A stretch of DNA of 64,000 nt from Neobacillus sp. OS1-2 (GTDB taxonomy: Bacteria; Bacillota; Bacilli; Bacillales; Cytobacillaceae): positions 3,934,001 to 3,998,000 of the forward strand of contig NZ_CP133265.1 of NCBI RefSeq assembly GCF_030915505.1. The letters run 5' to 3'. The notes under the pieces are model-generated. The model was not told the origin of the DNA. It did not search any database and saw nothing but the letters and a program-made list of their open reading frames with translations. Shown in pieces: positions 19,128 to 26,258 of the stretch; the stretch's first letter is position 1, and the number at the start of each line of letters is the position of its first letter. The position numbers and the translations under genes are program-made.

Positions 19128-19571
19128 TTGAAGATACAAGACCCGGTAAGAGTCAATATTGGTGATCCCCGGCCGGCCGGAGCGGAGCGGTCCAACGCCA
19201 ATCAAGCAGCTTTTCAAAAAATTATTAGCTCCTATTCGAAGGATCTAACGAAGGATTATCTACATAAGCTGCTGGAGGATATTGATCAGCAAGGCCAGCA
19301 GTTATCTGACAATCCAACCTTTCGTGAGCTACATAAATATAAGGATCTAGTGAAACAGTTTATGGGAGAAGTGACAAAGAACGGGTTGGCCTTGCATCAA
19401 ACTGAAAGCTGGGACATGTACGGCGGCAACAAAACGCTTAAAACGATTCAGGTGCTCGATCGTAAATTGATCGAACTAACCGACCATGTGTTAAATCAAC
19501 AAACAACAGGTTTAACTCTTTTGGAACGAATTGGTGAAATGAAAGGGTTATTGCTTAATTTATATACCTAA
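19128..19571 (+). CDS. yaaR: YaaR family (DUF327) protein
   Basis: 147 residues, matching B. subtilis YaaR (about 146) in length and sequence pattern: SNANQAAFQKII near the start, the central LSDNPTFRELHKYKDLVKQF and the C-terminal LLERIGEMKGLLLNLYT. The molecular role of the family is unknown to me. TTG 19128 follows GAGGATG at a normal distance. The segment 19156-19190 is strikingly GC-rich for this genome. In B. subtilis yaaR is far from the flagellar loci; here it directly precedes the rod genes flhO and flhP. Confidence 0.85.
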   Translation: MKIQDPVRVNIGDPRPAGAERSNANQAAFQKIISSYSKDLTKDYLHKLLEDIDQQGQQLSDNPTFRELHKYKDLVKQFMGEVTKNGLALHQTESWDMYGGNKTLKTIQVLDRKLIELTDHVLNQQTTGLTLLERIGEMKGLLLNLYT

Positions 19572-19628
19572 AGAGACAGAAAGATATAGCGAACGGTCAG
19601 TGTGGATGGTTCGAAGGGAGTAAGAAAC

Positions 19629-20495
19629 ATGTTAAAAGGTTTATATTCTGCCGCATCAGGGATGTATTCACTGGAGCGCAAGCAAGAGGCTCTTGCCAAT
19701 AATTTGGCCAACGCGCAAACACCAGGATTTAAGAAGGATGATACCGTGCTGCGTGCTTTTCCTAATTTATTAATGACTAGAATACGAGATTTTAATGAAA
19801 ATGGGAATGGTTCCGGTGCCTCGCAGATACCAGGACAGCCAGTCCCGATTGGTGAACTCTCCACAGGGGTGTATGCACAGGAACGGATACCAAGCTTTCA
19901 ACAGGGCTCATTAGTACAAAGCAGCTTGCCGCTTGATGTTGCCATCGATGATCAGGCGATTCCGATGCAAAATGTGAGTGGACGCATAATTAAGCCTACC
20001 GCCTTTTTTGCGGTTCAGATGCCAGATGGTGGGGTCGGCTACACAAGGAACGGTAAGTTTGATTTGGATTCGAATGGCAACGTGGTAACATCGGATGGGT
20101 ATCGAGTGTTAGGAGCGAATCATCAGCCACTTCAACTTGCGAATGGGATTAGAAAAGAAGATTTGCAGATTAACGGTGATGGTCAAATCACGGTAAATTC
20201 GGCGAATGTTGGCCAAATTGGCATTGCAGTGGTTCAAAATCCATTCGAACTTCGTAGGCTTGGCGGCAATGTTTATCAGTCAGATACACAGGCACCGTTT
20301 ATTCAGGATGCCGGAGGAGTGAATCCTGGAGTTTCCCTACAACAAGGGTATGTTGAGCAATCTAATGTGGATGCCGGGCAAACGATGTCAGAAATGATGC
20401 TGACAGTCCGTGGATATGAAGCCAATCAAAAGGTGATCACAGTGTATGATCAATCTTTACAGCAGTTAAGTTCTGTTGGGAAACTAAACGGATAA
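19629..20495 (+). CDS. flhO: FlhO, flagellar rod/basal-body protein (FlgF-like)
   Basis: Distal rod component. ATG 19629 lies 8 nt after GAAGGGAG; an earlier in-frame ATG at 19602 lacks a site. 288 residues. The N-terminus has LYSAASGMYSLERKQEALANNLANAQTPGFKK-type rod signature, and the C-terminus has the matching axial helix with EQSNVDAGQTMSEMM and RGYEANQKVI. The pairing with flhP in tandem is as in B. subtilis, where the two rod genes sit near mbl away from the fla/che operon. Confidence 0.92.
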   Translation: MLKGLYSAASGMYSLERKQEALANNLANAQTPGFKKDDTVLRAFPNLLMTRIRDFNENGNGSGASQIPGQPVPIGELSTGVYAQERIPSFQQGSLVQSSLPLDVAIDDQAIPMQNVSGRIIKPTAFFAVQMPDGGVGYTRNGKFDLDSNGNVVTSDGYRVLGANHQPLQLANGIRKEDLQINGDGQITVNSANVGQIGIAVVQNPFELRRLGGNVYQSDTQAPFIQDAGGVNPGVSLQQGYVEQSNVDAGQTMSEMMLTVRGYEANQKVITVYDQSLQQLSSVGKLNG

Positions 20496-20520
20496 TTGAG
20501 GAAGAACAGGAGCTAAACAG

Positions 20521-21363
20521 ATGAATACTTCATTATATATTTCTTCCGGTGCACTAAATGCATTCCAGCAAAAAATTGATACTACGGCAAATAACGTAGC
20601 GAACGTGAATACAACAGGGTATAAGCGCCGAGATCATAGTTTTTCGGAAATTTTAGCGAATCAAATTAACAACCAGACTAAGTCGAATCAAGAAATCGGC
20701 CGGTTAACACCTAATGGCCTTCGCGTTGGCTATGGTGCTCGTTCTGGTCTAACCCAACTGGACACTGCGCCGGGACAGGCTATTGAAACGGGAAATCCGT
20801 TTGATTTCATGATCCAAGGGAACGGCTATTTTCAAGTAGGCGAGCCTGCTTCCGGTGAAGTACGTTATACGCGCGATGGAAGCTTTCATTTAAGCCCGAA
20901 TCCTGCTAATCCCGATAGTTACTATTTGGCTAATGCTAAGGGCGGCTATTTGCTGGATCAAACTGGCAAACCGATTGAGCTCGATGCTAAGTATGATGTG
21001 AATATTGACTCCAGCGGGCAAATTAATTTAAAAAATAAAAATGGTTTAGAAGCATCATTTACCTCAGCGCAGCGAGTGGGACTTGTTGATATTCAAAATC
21101 CATCGATCCTTCGTAATGCCGGAGGGAATGAATTTGCGATTGACCCAGCGGCATTGCCTAACGGAGGGAATGTGGCTGACTATGTGAGGATGCAACCTGC
21201 GGGAATGGCGCAAATTTCAACCGGTTTCCTTGAGGGATCGAATGTCGATTTAACGACAGAGATGACGGAATTGATGATGGCCCAGCGGAATTTTCAAATG
21301 AATGCCAGAGCGGTTTCTTATGCAGATCAGATGAATGGGATTGCGAATAGTATTTTGAAGTGA
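20521..21363 (+). CDS. flhP: FlhP, flagellar distal rod protein (FlgG-like)
   Basis: 280 residues with N-terminal SGALNAFQQKID and TANNVANVNTTGYKRR and C-terminal EGSNVDLTTEMTELMMAQRN, the standard rod/hook family ends. It begins 25 bp after flhO with its own ribosome site. It works with FlhO to complete the rod that the hook grows on. A hairpin terminator follows the stop. Confidence 0.92.
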   Translation: MNTSLYISSGALNAFQQKIDTTANNVANVNTTGYKRRDHSFSEILANQINNQTKSNQEIGRLTPNGLRVGYGARSGLTQLDTAPGQAIETGNPFDFMIQGNGYFQVGEPASGEVRYTRDGSFHLSPNPANPDSYYLANAKGGYLLDQTGKPIELDAKYDVNIDSSGQINLKNKNGLEASFTSAQRVGLVDIQNPSILRNAGGNEFAIDPAALPNGGNVADYVRMQPAGMAQISTGFLEGSNVDLTTEMTELMMAQRNFQMNARAVSYADQMNGIANSILK

Positions 21364-21376
21364 TTGAGTAAGCTAA

Positions 21377-21410
21377 GGCCGCCTCACCTGTGGGTGATCG
21401 CGGTCTTTTT
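21377..21410 (+). terminator. Terminator after flhP
   Basis: GGCCGC (21377-21382) pairs with GCGGTC (21400-21405), an inner CACC/GGTG pairing extends the stem, and five T follow. It separates the rod genes from the sigma-D-driven fliD. Confidence 0.75.
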
Positions 21411-21420
21411 ACATATTTAC

Positions 21421-21447
21421 TTAACTTTTATGGGATATAACCGATAC
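21421..21447 (+). promoter_or_regulatory. Sigma-D promoter of fliD
   Basis: TTAA (21421-21424), 15 bp, then ACCGATAC (21440-21447). It matches the TAAA-N15-GCCGATAT consensus except for one base in the -35. It is 70 bp before fliD and just after a terminator. Confidence 0.75.
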
Positions 21448-21516
21448 ATGAGTATAGAAGATTCATAATAGCGGAAAAGTCCTAGTTGATAACACTTAAA
21501 TGAAGGGGGAAACAGA

Positions 21517-23034
21517 ATGGTCAGTGTGAACTTGACAACACATGTATCTGGACTAGCGTCCGGGATGGATACTGAAAAAATGGTTAGCGATATGATGGCG
21601 GTAAACAGAATCCCTTTGGATAAATTAGAGCAGTCAAAAACACTTAACACCTGGCGGACCGATGCTTATCGAGAAATTAATACGAAAATTGCTAGTTTTC
21701 GAAGTGCGATGGAGGATTTACGGCTTGAGGGGACATTTACTTCTGCTCAAAAGGTGAGTTCAAGCAGTTCTAGTATAGATGTTTCAATGTCAACAAAATC
21801 GACACTACTAAACTTTACGATTTCGAAAGCAGATTTGGCGATCCCTGCACGAGGGAGTTCGGTAAGTTTTGCAACTGGAATAGCCAGTGGATCAGCAAAA
21901 TTAGTTGAGGATGGATCTGATACAAATAAATTAAGCTTCACATTAAATGGGACTGACATCGCTATACCTGAAACGAGCACTTTTGATGAGGCGATAAAAA
22001 TCATTAATTCTTTTAGTGATAAAACCAAGGTGATAGCCTCCAATGTTGGCGGCTCGTTAGTTTTTAATACGACTGAAACAGGTTCAGATAAAACGATAGC
22101 GATTACCGGTTCAAATGATAAAGCAAAATCTTTATTAAATATTGCAGATGGCACCACTACAAATGGGGCTAATGCAGTGCCTGGTGAAGTGATCATTAAC
22201 GGGACGACCATTAAGGTAGCGGACAATACATTTATTTATGACGGTGTCCAAATCAATCTTAAACAAGCAATTCCCGACGGAAGCAATGTCGCCGTTAAAG
22301 TAGTCCCGGATACGGATAAGATTTTTGATAAAATGAAAACCTTTGTGGAGAAATATAATGATTTAATCAAAGATTTAAATGACAAGCTTGGTGAAACAAA
22401 AAATCGTAAGTATCCACCATTAACAGCCGCCCAAAAGAAGGAAATGAAAGAAGATGATATAAAGCTGTGGGAGGAAAAAGCGAAAAGTGGGATGTTGGCA
22501 AATGATCCTACGATTAGGCAATTCTTGACTCAAATCCGGACAAGTATTAATGAGGCAGTACAGGGAGTTACCGGGACTGTAGGCTCATTGAAGGATATTG
22601 GCATTACCACAAGTACAAATTACAGGGATAATGGGAAATTAACATTAGATGAAACAAAGTTAAAATCGATGCTGTCCACAAATTTGACTGATATTCAAAA
22701 ATTGTTTGCCAGCAAGTTTGATACCGGTGTGCCAAGTGACAATACCATCACCAGTTCAGAAAAATATTCAAAAAGCGGTTTGGCAGTAAGGGTATACGAT
22801 CGAATTGGTGATATTATTGATAAATTAAAGGTAATTGCCGGTGCGCCAGGGACGGTTTCTGTTAATAGTAATCTGGCCAAAGAAGCAGCAACGATTGATA
22901 AGAATATGGCCAAGGTGCAAGATCGACTAGCAACTCAAGAACAGAATTTATGGAAGAAATTTAATGCAATGGAAGAGGCATTACAAAGATTAAATTCTCA
23001 AAGTTCGTGGCTATATCAGCAATTGGGGCAATAA
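21517..23034 (+). CDS. fliD: FliD, flagellar filament cap
   Basis: Caps the filament tip and folds incoming flagellin. 505 residues starting at ATG 21517 after GAAGGGGGA. The N-terminal part has the family signature HVSGLASGMDTEKMV and LEQSKTLNTWRTDAYREI. The C-terminal half has the FliD_C region (GSLKDIGITTS, GKLTLDETKLKSML) and a final coiled coil with LNSQSSWLYQQL. Residues of about 75-270 are a variable outer domain. Unlike in B. subtilis, fliS and fliT do not follow; they lie 18 kb downstream. Confidence 0.95.
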   Translation: MVSVNLTTHVSGLASGMDTEKMVSDMMAVNRIPLDKLEQSKTLNTWRTDAYREINTKIASFRSAMEDLRLEGTFTSAQKVSSSSSSIDVSMSTKSTLLNFTISKADLAIPARGSSVSFATGIASGSAKLVEDGSDTNKLSFTLNGTDIAIPETSTFDEAIKIINSFSDKTKVIASNVGGSLVFNTTETGSDKTIAITGSNDKAKSLLNIADGTTTNGANAVPGEVIINGTTIKVADNTFIYDGVQINLKQAIPDGSNVAVKVVPDTDKIFDKMKTFVEKYNDLIKDLNDKLGETKNRKYPPLTAAQKKEMKEDDIKLWEEKAKSGMLANDPTIRQFLTQIRTSINEAVQGVTGTVGSLKDIGITTSTNYRDNGKLTLDETKLKSMLSTNLTDIQKLFASKFDTGVPSDNTITSSEKYSKSGLAVRVYDRIGDIIDKLKVIAGAPGTVSVNSNLAKEAATIDKNMAKVQDRLATQEQNLWKKFNAMEEALQRLNSQSSWLYQQLGQ

Positions 23035-23043
23035 ACAATATAA

Positions 23044-23086
23044 ATCAAAAAGGTAATCTGGATAATATTCAGATTACCTTTTTGAT
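23044..23086 (+). terminator. Terminator after fliD
   Basis: A perfect 17-bp stem (23044-23060 with 23070-23086) and 9-nt loop. The right arm contains TTTTT. It starts 9 bp after the fliD stop. Confidence 0.9.
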
Positions 23087-23111
23087 TAGGAAAATAATTT
23101 CTTCAAAATAC

Positions 23112-23138
23112 TAAACTATCTTTATGACTTTCCGATAA
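23112..23138 (+). promoter_or_regulatory. Upstream sigma-D promoter of csrA-hag
   Basis: TAAA (23112-23115), exactly 15 bp, TCCGATAA (23131-23138). First of two tandem sigma-D promoters before the tandem csrA gene. Confidence 0.8.
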
Positions 23139-23203
23139 AAATAATATCAAGAAATTGTGGTTGTCTTTTATAAATAATACATAAATAATTTTGATAAAAC
23201 TAC

Positions 23204-23230
23204 TAAATTTATTTTTGGATTATCCGATAA
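23204..23230 (+). promoter_or_regulatory. Downstream sigma-D promoter of csrA-hag
   Basis: TAAA (23204-23207), 15 bp, TCCGATAA (23223-23230). It is 92 bp after the first copy and 97 bp before the csrA start. No such box lies between csrA and hag, so hag is probably cotranscribed with csrA from these two promoters. Confidence 0.8.
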
Positions 23231-23326
23231 TTAAATTAAGGGATTTGTGATGGTAGTTTTGGGTATATGGTTGAAAGCTTCTGACAAATTTCTTGGTGTA
23301 AAAATGGAAAGGGGTGGCGCAGCAAG

Positions 23327-23659
23327 GTGTTGATTGTAGGCAGGGAAGTTGGACAATCGGTGATTATTGATAATGAAATCAAAGTGACTGTTCTTCAATA
23401 CGGTTCAAAGTTCAAGCTTGCTGTTGATGCTCCAAACTACGTTAGGATTTCGTCAATAAGTCAAAATCCAAACAAACAGGGCTGGCCTAAAAAGACGGAT
23501 CGAAAAATAGGTCAAACGGTGCAAATTGGTGATCATGTGAAGATTGCCATGATTCAAACACAATCGGGCCTGTTGCGATTCGCAATTGATGCTCCAAAAG
23601 AAATTAGTGTATTTCGCGAAGAAATATACAAAAAACAAGCGAAAGAACTTATTAGTTAA
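23327..23659 (+). CDS. csrA: Tandem (two-unit) CsrA-family translational regulator
   Basis: CsrA dimers bind GGA motifs in mRNA leaders and, in Bacillus, repress flagellin translation. Usual CsrA is 60-75 residues. This 110-residue protein holds two CsrA units in a row. Unit 1 (1-45) begins MLIVGREVGQSVII and continues to VDAPNYVRI. Unit 2 (about 57-110) reads DRKIGQTVQIGD to IDAPKEISVFREEIY. Unit 1 keeps the strand-1 Arg6 but has ISSIS where the RNA-binding REEIY should be. Unit 2 has both Arg59 and the FREEIY segment. GTG 23327 follows AAAGGGGTGG. It sits between sigma-D promoters and hag. The FliW antagonist gene normally next to csrA is missing. Confidence 0.88.
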   Translation: MLIVGREVGQSVIIDNEIKVTVLQYGSKFKLAVDAPNYVRISSISQNPNKQGWPKKTDRKIGQTVQIGDHVKIAMIQTQSGLLRFAIDAPKEISVFREEIYKKQAKELIS

Positions 23660-23741
23660 TCAAACTTTAAGAATGGATGAATAATAGTTTCTTAGCAAAT
23701 TCATTTTGATAATAAACCCATCCGGGAATTATTATATAAAC

Positions 23742-23792
23742 TTTGCGGAAAAAACTTCTGCAAAACAAAATAATTAAACAATAACTAGGAGG
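23742..23792 (+). promoter_or_regulatory. hag leader: GGA hairpin plus GGA-containing Shine-Dalgarno, likely CsrA target
   Basis: A 9-bp hairpin (23742-23750 with 23756-23764, one G-U pair) has loop AAAAC and a GGA at 23747-23749. 38 bp further the ribosome site TAGGAGG (23786-23792) supplies a second GGA. Two GGA sites, one in a hairpin and one covering the ribosome site, is the arrangement known for CsrA control of hag in B. subtilis. Binding here is inferred. Confidence 0.6.
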
Positions 23793-23801
23793 TTTTCACA
23801 A

Positions 23802-25301
23802 ATGCAAATTAATCACAATATTGCAGCACTTAACACTTACAATAAGTTAAACGCTGCATCGAATGCACAACAAAAATCAATGCAAAAACTATCTTCAGGA
23901 CTAAGGATAAATAGTGCTGCAGATGATGCTGCAGGCTTAGCAATTTCTGAAAAAATGCGTGGACAGATTCGCGGACTAGATATGGCTTCTAAGAATGCAC
24001 AGGACGGTGTGAGTTTATTGCAAACGGCCGAGGGTGCCTTAAATGAAACTCAAGATATATTACAACGTATGCGTGAATTAGCAGTTCAAGGATCGAATGA
24101 TACCTCTACAGATTCAGACCGTACAGAAATTCAAAAAGAGGTTTCTCAATTGAAGGATGAAATTGATAGAATCTCTGGTACAACAGAATTTAACACAAAG
24201 AAATTACTAAATGGTGATTTAGAGGCAGGAAGTGCAACAGCTAAAGCAACAAAGTTAGACTCAGTAGCTTTAAAAACTTCTGCTACACAGGGTACTTCTA
24301 TTGGAGCAAATGCACTTGCAGCTAGTACTACAATTACAACTGGAACAAATGACCAGTTAAATATTAATGTGGATGGTGCCGGAGCAAACGAAATTACATT
24401 ATCAGCAGGCACATATACAGCTCAAGGGTTAGTAGATGAAATAAATGATCAAATTGGGAAAACAGGTGCATTGGCGGGAAAAGTAACCGCTGAGTTAACA
24501 TCAGACGGAAAACTTTCATTCGTATCGGCAACAACTGGTGCAAGTAGTAGTGTGGCAATTACTGCGGGAACAAAAGATGCTTTAGTAGCAAGCACCATTA
24601 ACTATGGTACACCAGTTGCTGCAAACGGAACTGCATCAGCAAATACCTCAACAGGTTCAACGACCTTAGTTTCCTTAGCTGATTCTAATGGAAATAACCT
24701 TGGGATTAAAGCAGGCAATCAAATTAATGTTAGTGTTATTGTTGGTGGTAAAGAAAAAACCGCATCATTGGCTGTAACTAGCACCACAGATTTAGATGAT
24801 TTAGCAACATCTATTCGTGATACTATCGGTGGAACTGCACAAGTTTCTATTAGTAATAATAAATTACAAATTACTGGTCAATTAGGTGAATCTTTCGAAA
24901 TATCTAACTTGAATCTTTCTGTACAAAAATCTTCAACAGATAAAACAGAAGTAGCAGATAATTTTACAAATAAATTAAGTTCATATAAAGAAACTCAAAC
25001 AGCAAAAGATATTAAAGATGATGGTTCTCTATCATTCCATATTGGTGCTAATCAAGATCAAACAATGAAGGTAGATATTAATGAAATGAGTGTTCAGTCA
25101 CTGGCATTATCTTCGGTAGATCTCTCTACTCAGCAAGGTGCTGAAACTGCAACAACTGTTATTCAAAATGCATTAGATAAAGTTTCCGCAGAACGTTCAA
25201 AACTCGGTGCATTCCAAAACCGATTAGATCACTCGATTAACAATTTAGGAACTTCTTCTGAAAACTTAACTGCTGCGGAATCTCGTATCCGAGACGTAGA
25301 T
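23802..25301 (+). CDS. hag: Flagellin, exon 1 (residues 1-500)
   Basis: Major filament subunit. ATG 23802 lies 9 nt after AGGAGG. The N-terminal D0/D1 region is canonical (MQINHNIAALNTYNKL, QKLSSGLRINSAADDAAGLAI, LQTAEGALNETQDILQRM). Residues of about 140-410 are a variable Thr/Ala/Ser-rich outer domain. The C-terminal D1 part resumes at SAERSKLGAFQNRLDHSINNL and ENLTAAESRIRDVD. Translation through the following intron would add only YALAA and stop at 25319, losing the last 37 residues of D0 that flagellin needs for polymerisation. Exon 1 is an exact 500 codons ending in GAT, so splicing to 25664 is in frame. Confidence 0.93.
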
Positions 25302-25663
25302 TATGCTTTAGCTGCCTAAGCAGTGACAAGCACAGTCGTCCTAGCTGGTAACGGCTAGAGATCATTATCGGGTGAATTGCTGGAAAACCCTTAGAGCTTT
25401 TCTTACCACAACGTAGTTGAAAACGACAAGCGTGATGGTTTGATAAAAGAAAAGATTGGGCAATCAGCAGCCAAGCTCCTGTTCCGAAAGGATGGAGAAG
25501 GTTCAACGACTAGGATAGACCATCTAAGGCGAAAGCTATGATGATGAAATCCATAGGTGAAACAATGGTCATCAGCGTTGTGAATCCGAAGTGCCCGACC
25601 CCTACTAGATTGCTAGAGGGTGAAGATATAGTCTAGTCATTTATGAAAGTAAATGTTCGCACG
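25302..25663 (+). ncRNA. Group I intron 1 in hag (362 nt, no endonuclease gene)
   Basis: Self-splicing RNA. Conserved core elements are plain: P (GAATTGCTGGAA, 25374-25385), Q (AATCAGCAGCCAAGCTCC, from 25462), R (AGGTTCAACGACTAG, 25499-25513) and S (AAGATATAGTC, 25623-25633). Pairings found by eye: P1 25299-25308 with 25328-25337, placing the splice-site U25301 opposite G25335; P2 25341-25345/25354-25358; P4 25377-25382/25465-25470; P7 25508-25512/25629-25633; P9 25638-25643/25650-25655. The intron ends in G25663, 8 nt after P9. Splicing restores RDVD-MAKEMMNQTKN. Flagellin-gene group I introns are known in thermophilic Bacillaceae. Confidence 0.92.
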
Positions 25664-25777
25664 ATGGCGAAAGAAATGATGAACCAAACTAAGAACTCTA
25701 TTCTTTCTCAAGCAGCACAAGCAATGTTGGCTCAATCTAATCAGATGCCTCAAGGAGTATTACAACTTTTGAGATAA
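25664..25777 (+). CDS. hag: Flagellin, exon 2 with C-terminus and stop (residues 501-537 after splicing of intron 1)
   Basis: Reads MAKEMMNQTKNSILSQ to SNQMPQGVLQLLR and stops at TAA 25775-25777, a complete canonical flagellin C-terminus. Splicing of intron 1 alone therefore gives a full 537-residue flagellin. The last part of this segment is probably inside the second group I intron (5' splice site after T25732 or T25750). Its final 14 codons mirror those of the exon at 26106-26150 at protein level but use mostly different synonymous codons (TTG AGA versus CTT CGT). Confidence 0.85.
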   Translation: MAKEMMNQTKNSILSQAAQAMLAQSNQMPQGVLQLLR

Positions 25778-26105
25778 TGATTTGAAGGGCGTCTAGCTTG
25801 GTAACGAGCTAGAGGATAACTGGGTGAATTGCTGGAACTTCCTAAAGCCTCATCAGCCACAACGTAACTGGAAACGGTAAACGTGAAGGTGTGAAAATGA
25901 TGAAGATGAACAATGGATAATCAGCAGCCAAGCTCCTGTGAGGAAACTTTGGAGAAGGTTCAACGACTAGAGAACACGGTCTAAGGCGGAAAGGCTATGG
26001 CTATGAATCTCGTAGGGCAGCAAAAGCTGTTCGAAGTGCCCAGCTCCATGAAAACCATGGATGAAGATATAGTCTTTTCTGTGACCGAAAGGCATAGCGG
26101 CAAAG
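25751..26105 (+). ncRNA. Group I intron 2 in hag (5' end uncertain: 25733 or 25751)
   Basis: Second intron with the same core: P 25826-25837, Q 25919-25937, R 25956-25970, S 26064-26074, P2 25793-25797/25808-25812, P4 25829-25834/25922-25927, P7 25965-25969/26070-26074, P9 26079-26083/26093-26097. It ends at G26105, 8 nt after P9 exactly as in intron 1. Two 5' sites fit. After T25750 gives an 8-bp P1 with 25787-25794 and adds six residues to flagellin. After T25732 gives only GCUC/GGGC as P1 but restores the canonical MLAQANQQPQGVLQLLR. In both cases the stop at 25775-25777 falls within the intron. No endonuclease gene. Confidence 0.85.
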
Positions 26106-26150
26106 CAAGCCAACCAACAACCACAAGGAGTTCTACAACTTCTTCGTTAA
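26106..26150 (+). CDS. hag: Flagellin, alternative terminal exon 3
   Basis: Fifteen codons from CAA to TAA encode QANQQPQGVLQLLR, the standard Bacillus flagellin end. There is no start codon; it is reached only if intron 2 is spliced out. Its reading frame fits both proposed 5' splice sites. It is most likely the original end of hag, with the sequence at about 25733-25777 being an acquired substitute. Confidence 0.75.
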   Translation, partial: QANQQPQGVLQLLR

Positions 26151-26162
26151 TATTTTTTACAA

Positions 26163-26196
26163 AAGGAGCCAGGGTAATAACTGGCTTCTTGTTATT
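26163..26196 (+). terminator. Terminator of the csrA-hag transcript
   Basis: A 10-bp stem (26163-26172 with 26181-26190, one G-U pair) and 8-nt loop followed by TTGTTATTT, 12 bp after the last flagellin stop. Confidence 0.75.
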
Positions 26197-26258
26197 TGGA
26201 AAACTTTTTTTAGTGGTAAAGTAATCCTATAATTAGAACATAGGTAGGTACAATTTTT

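Noticed and set aside
19156-19190. GC-rich palindromic run as an attachment site or insertion scar
   Set aside because: It is in frame inside yaaR and codes for a plausible Pro/Ala/Gly/Arg stretch; no repeat of it is seen elsewhere in the window.
23453-23638. Minus-strand frame opposite the tandem csrA
   Set aside because: It is the mirror of a clearly coded CsrA protein, with no ribosome site or family match.
25997-26224. Open frame of 75 codons across the second intron and hag terminator
   Set aside because: It runs through the intron core, the last flagellin exon in a wrong frame and the terminator hairpin; no ribosome site and no recognisable domain.
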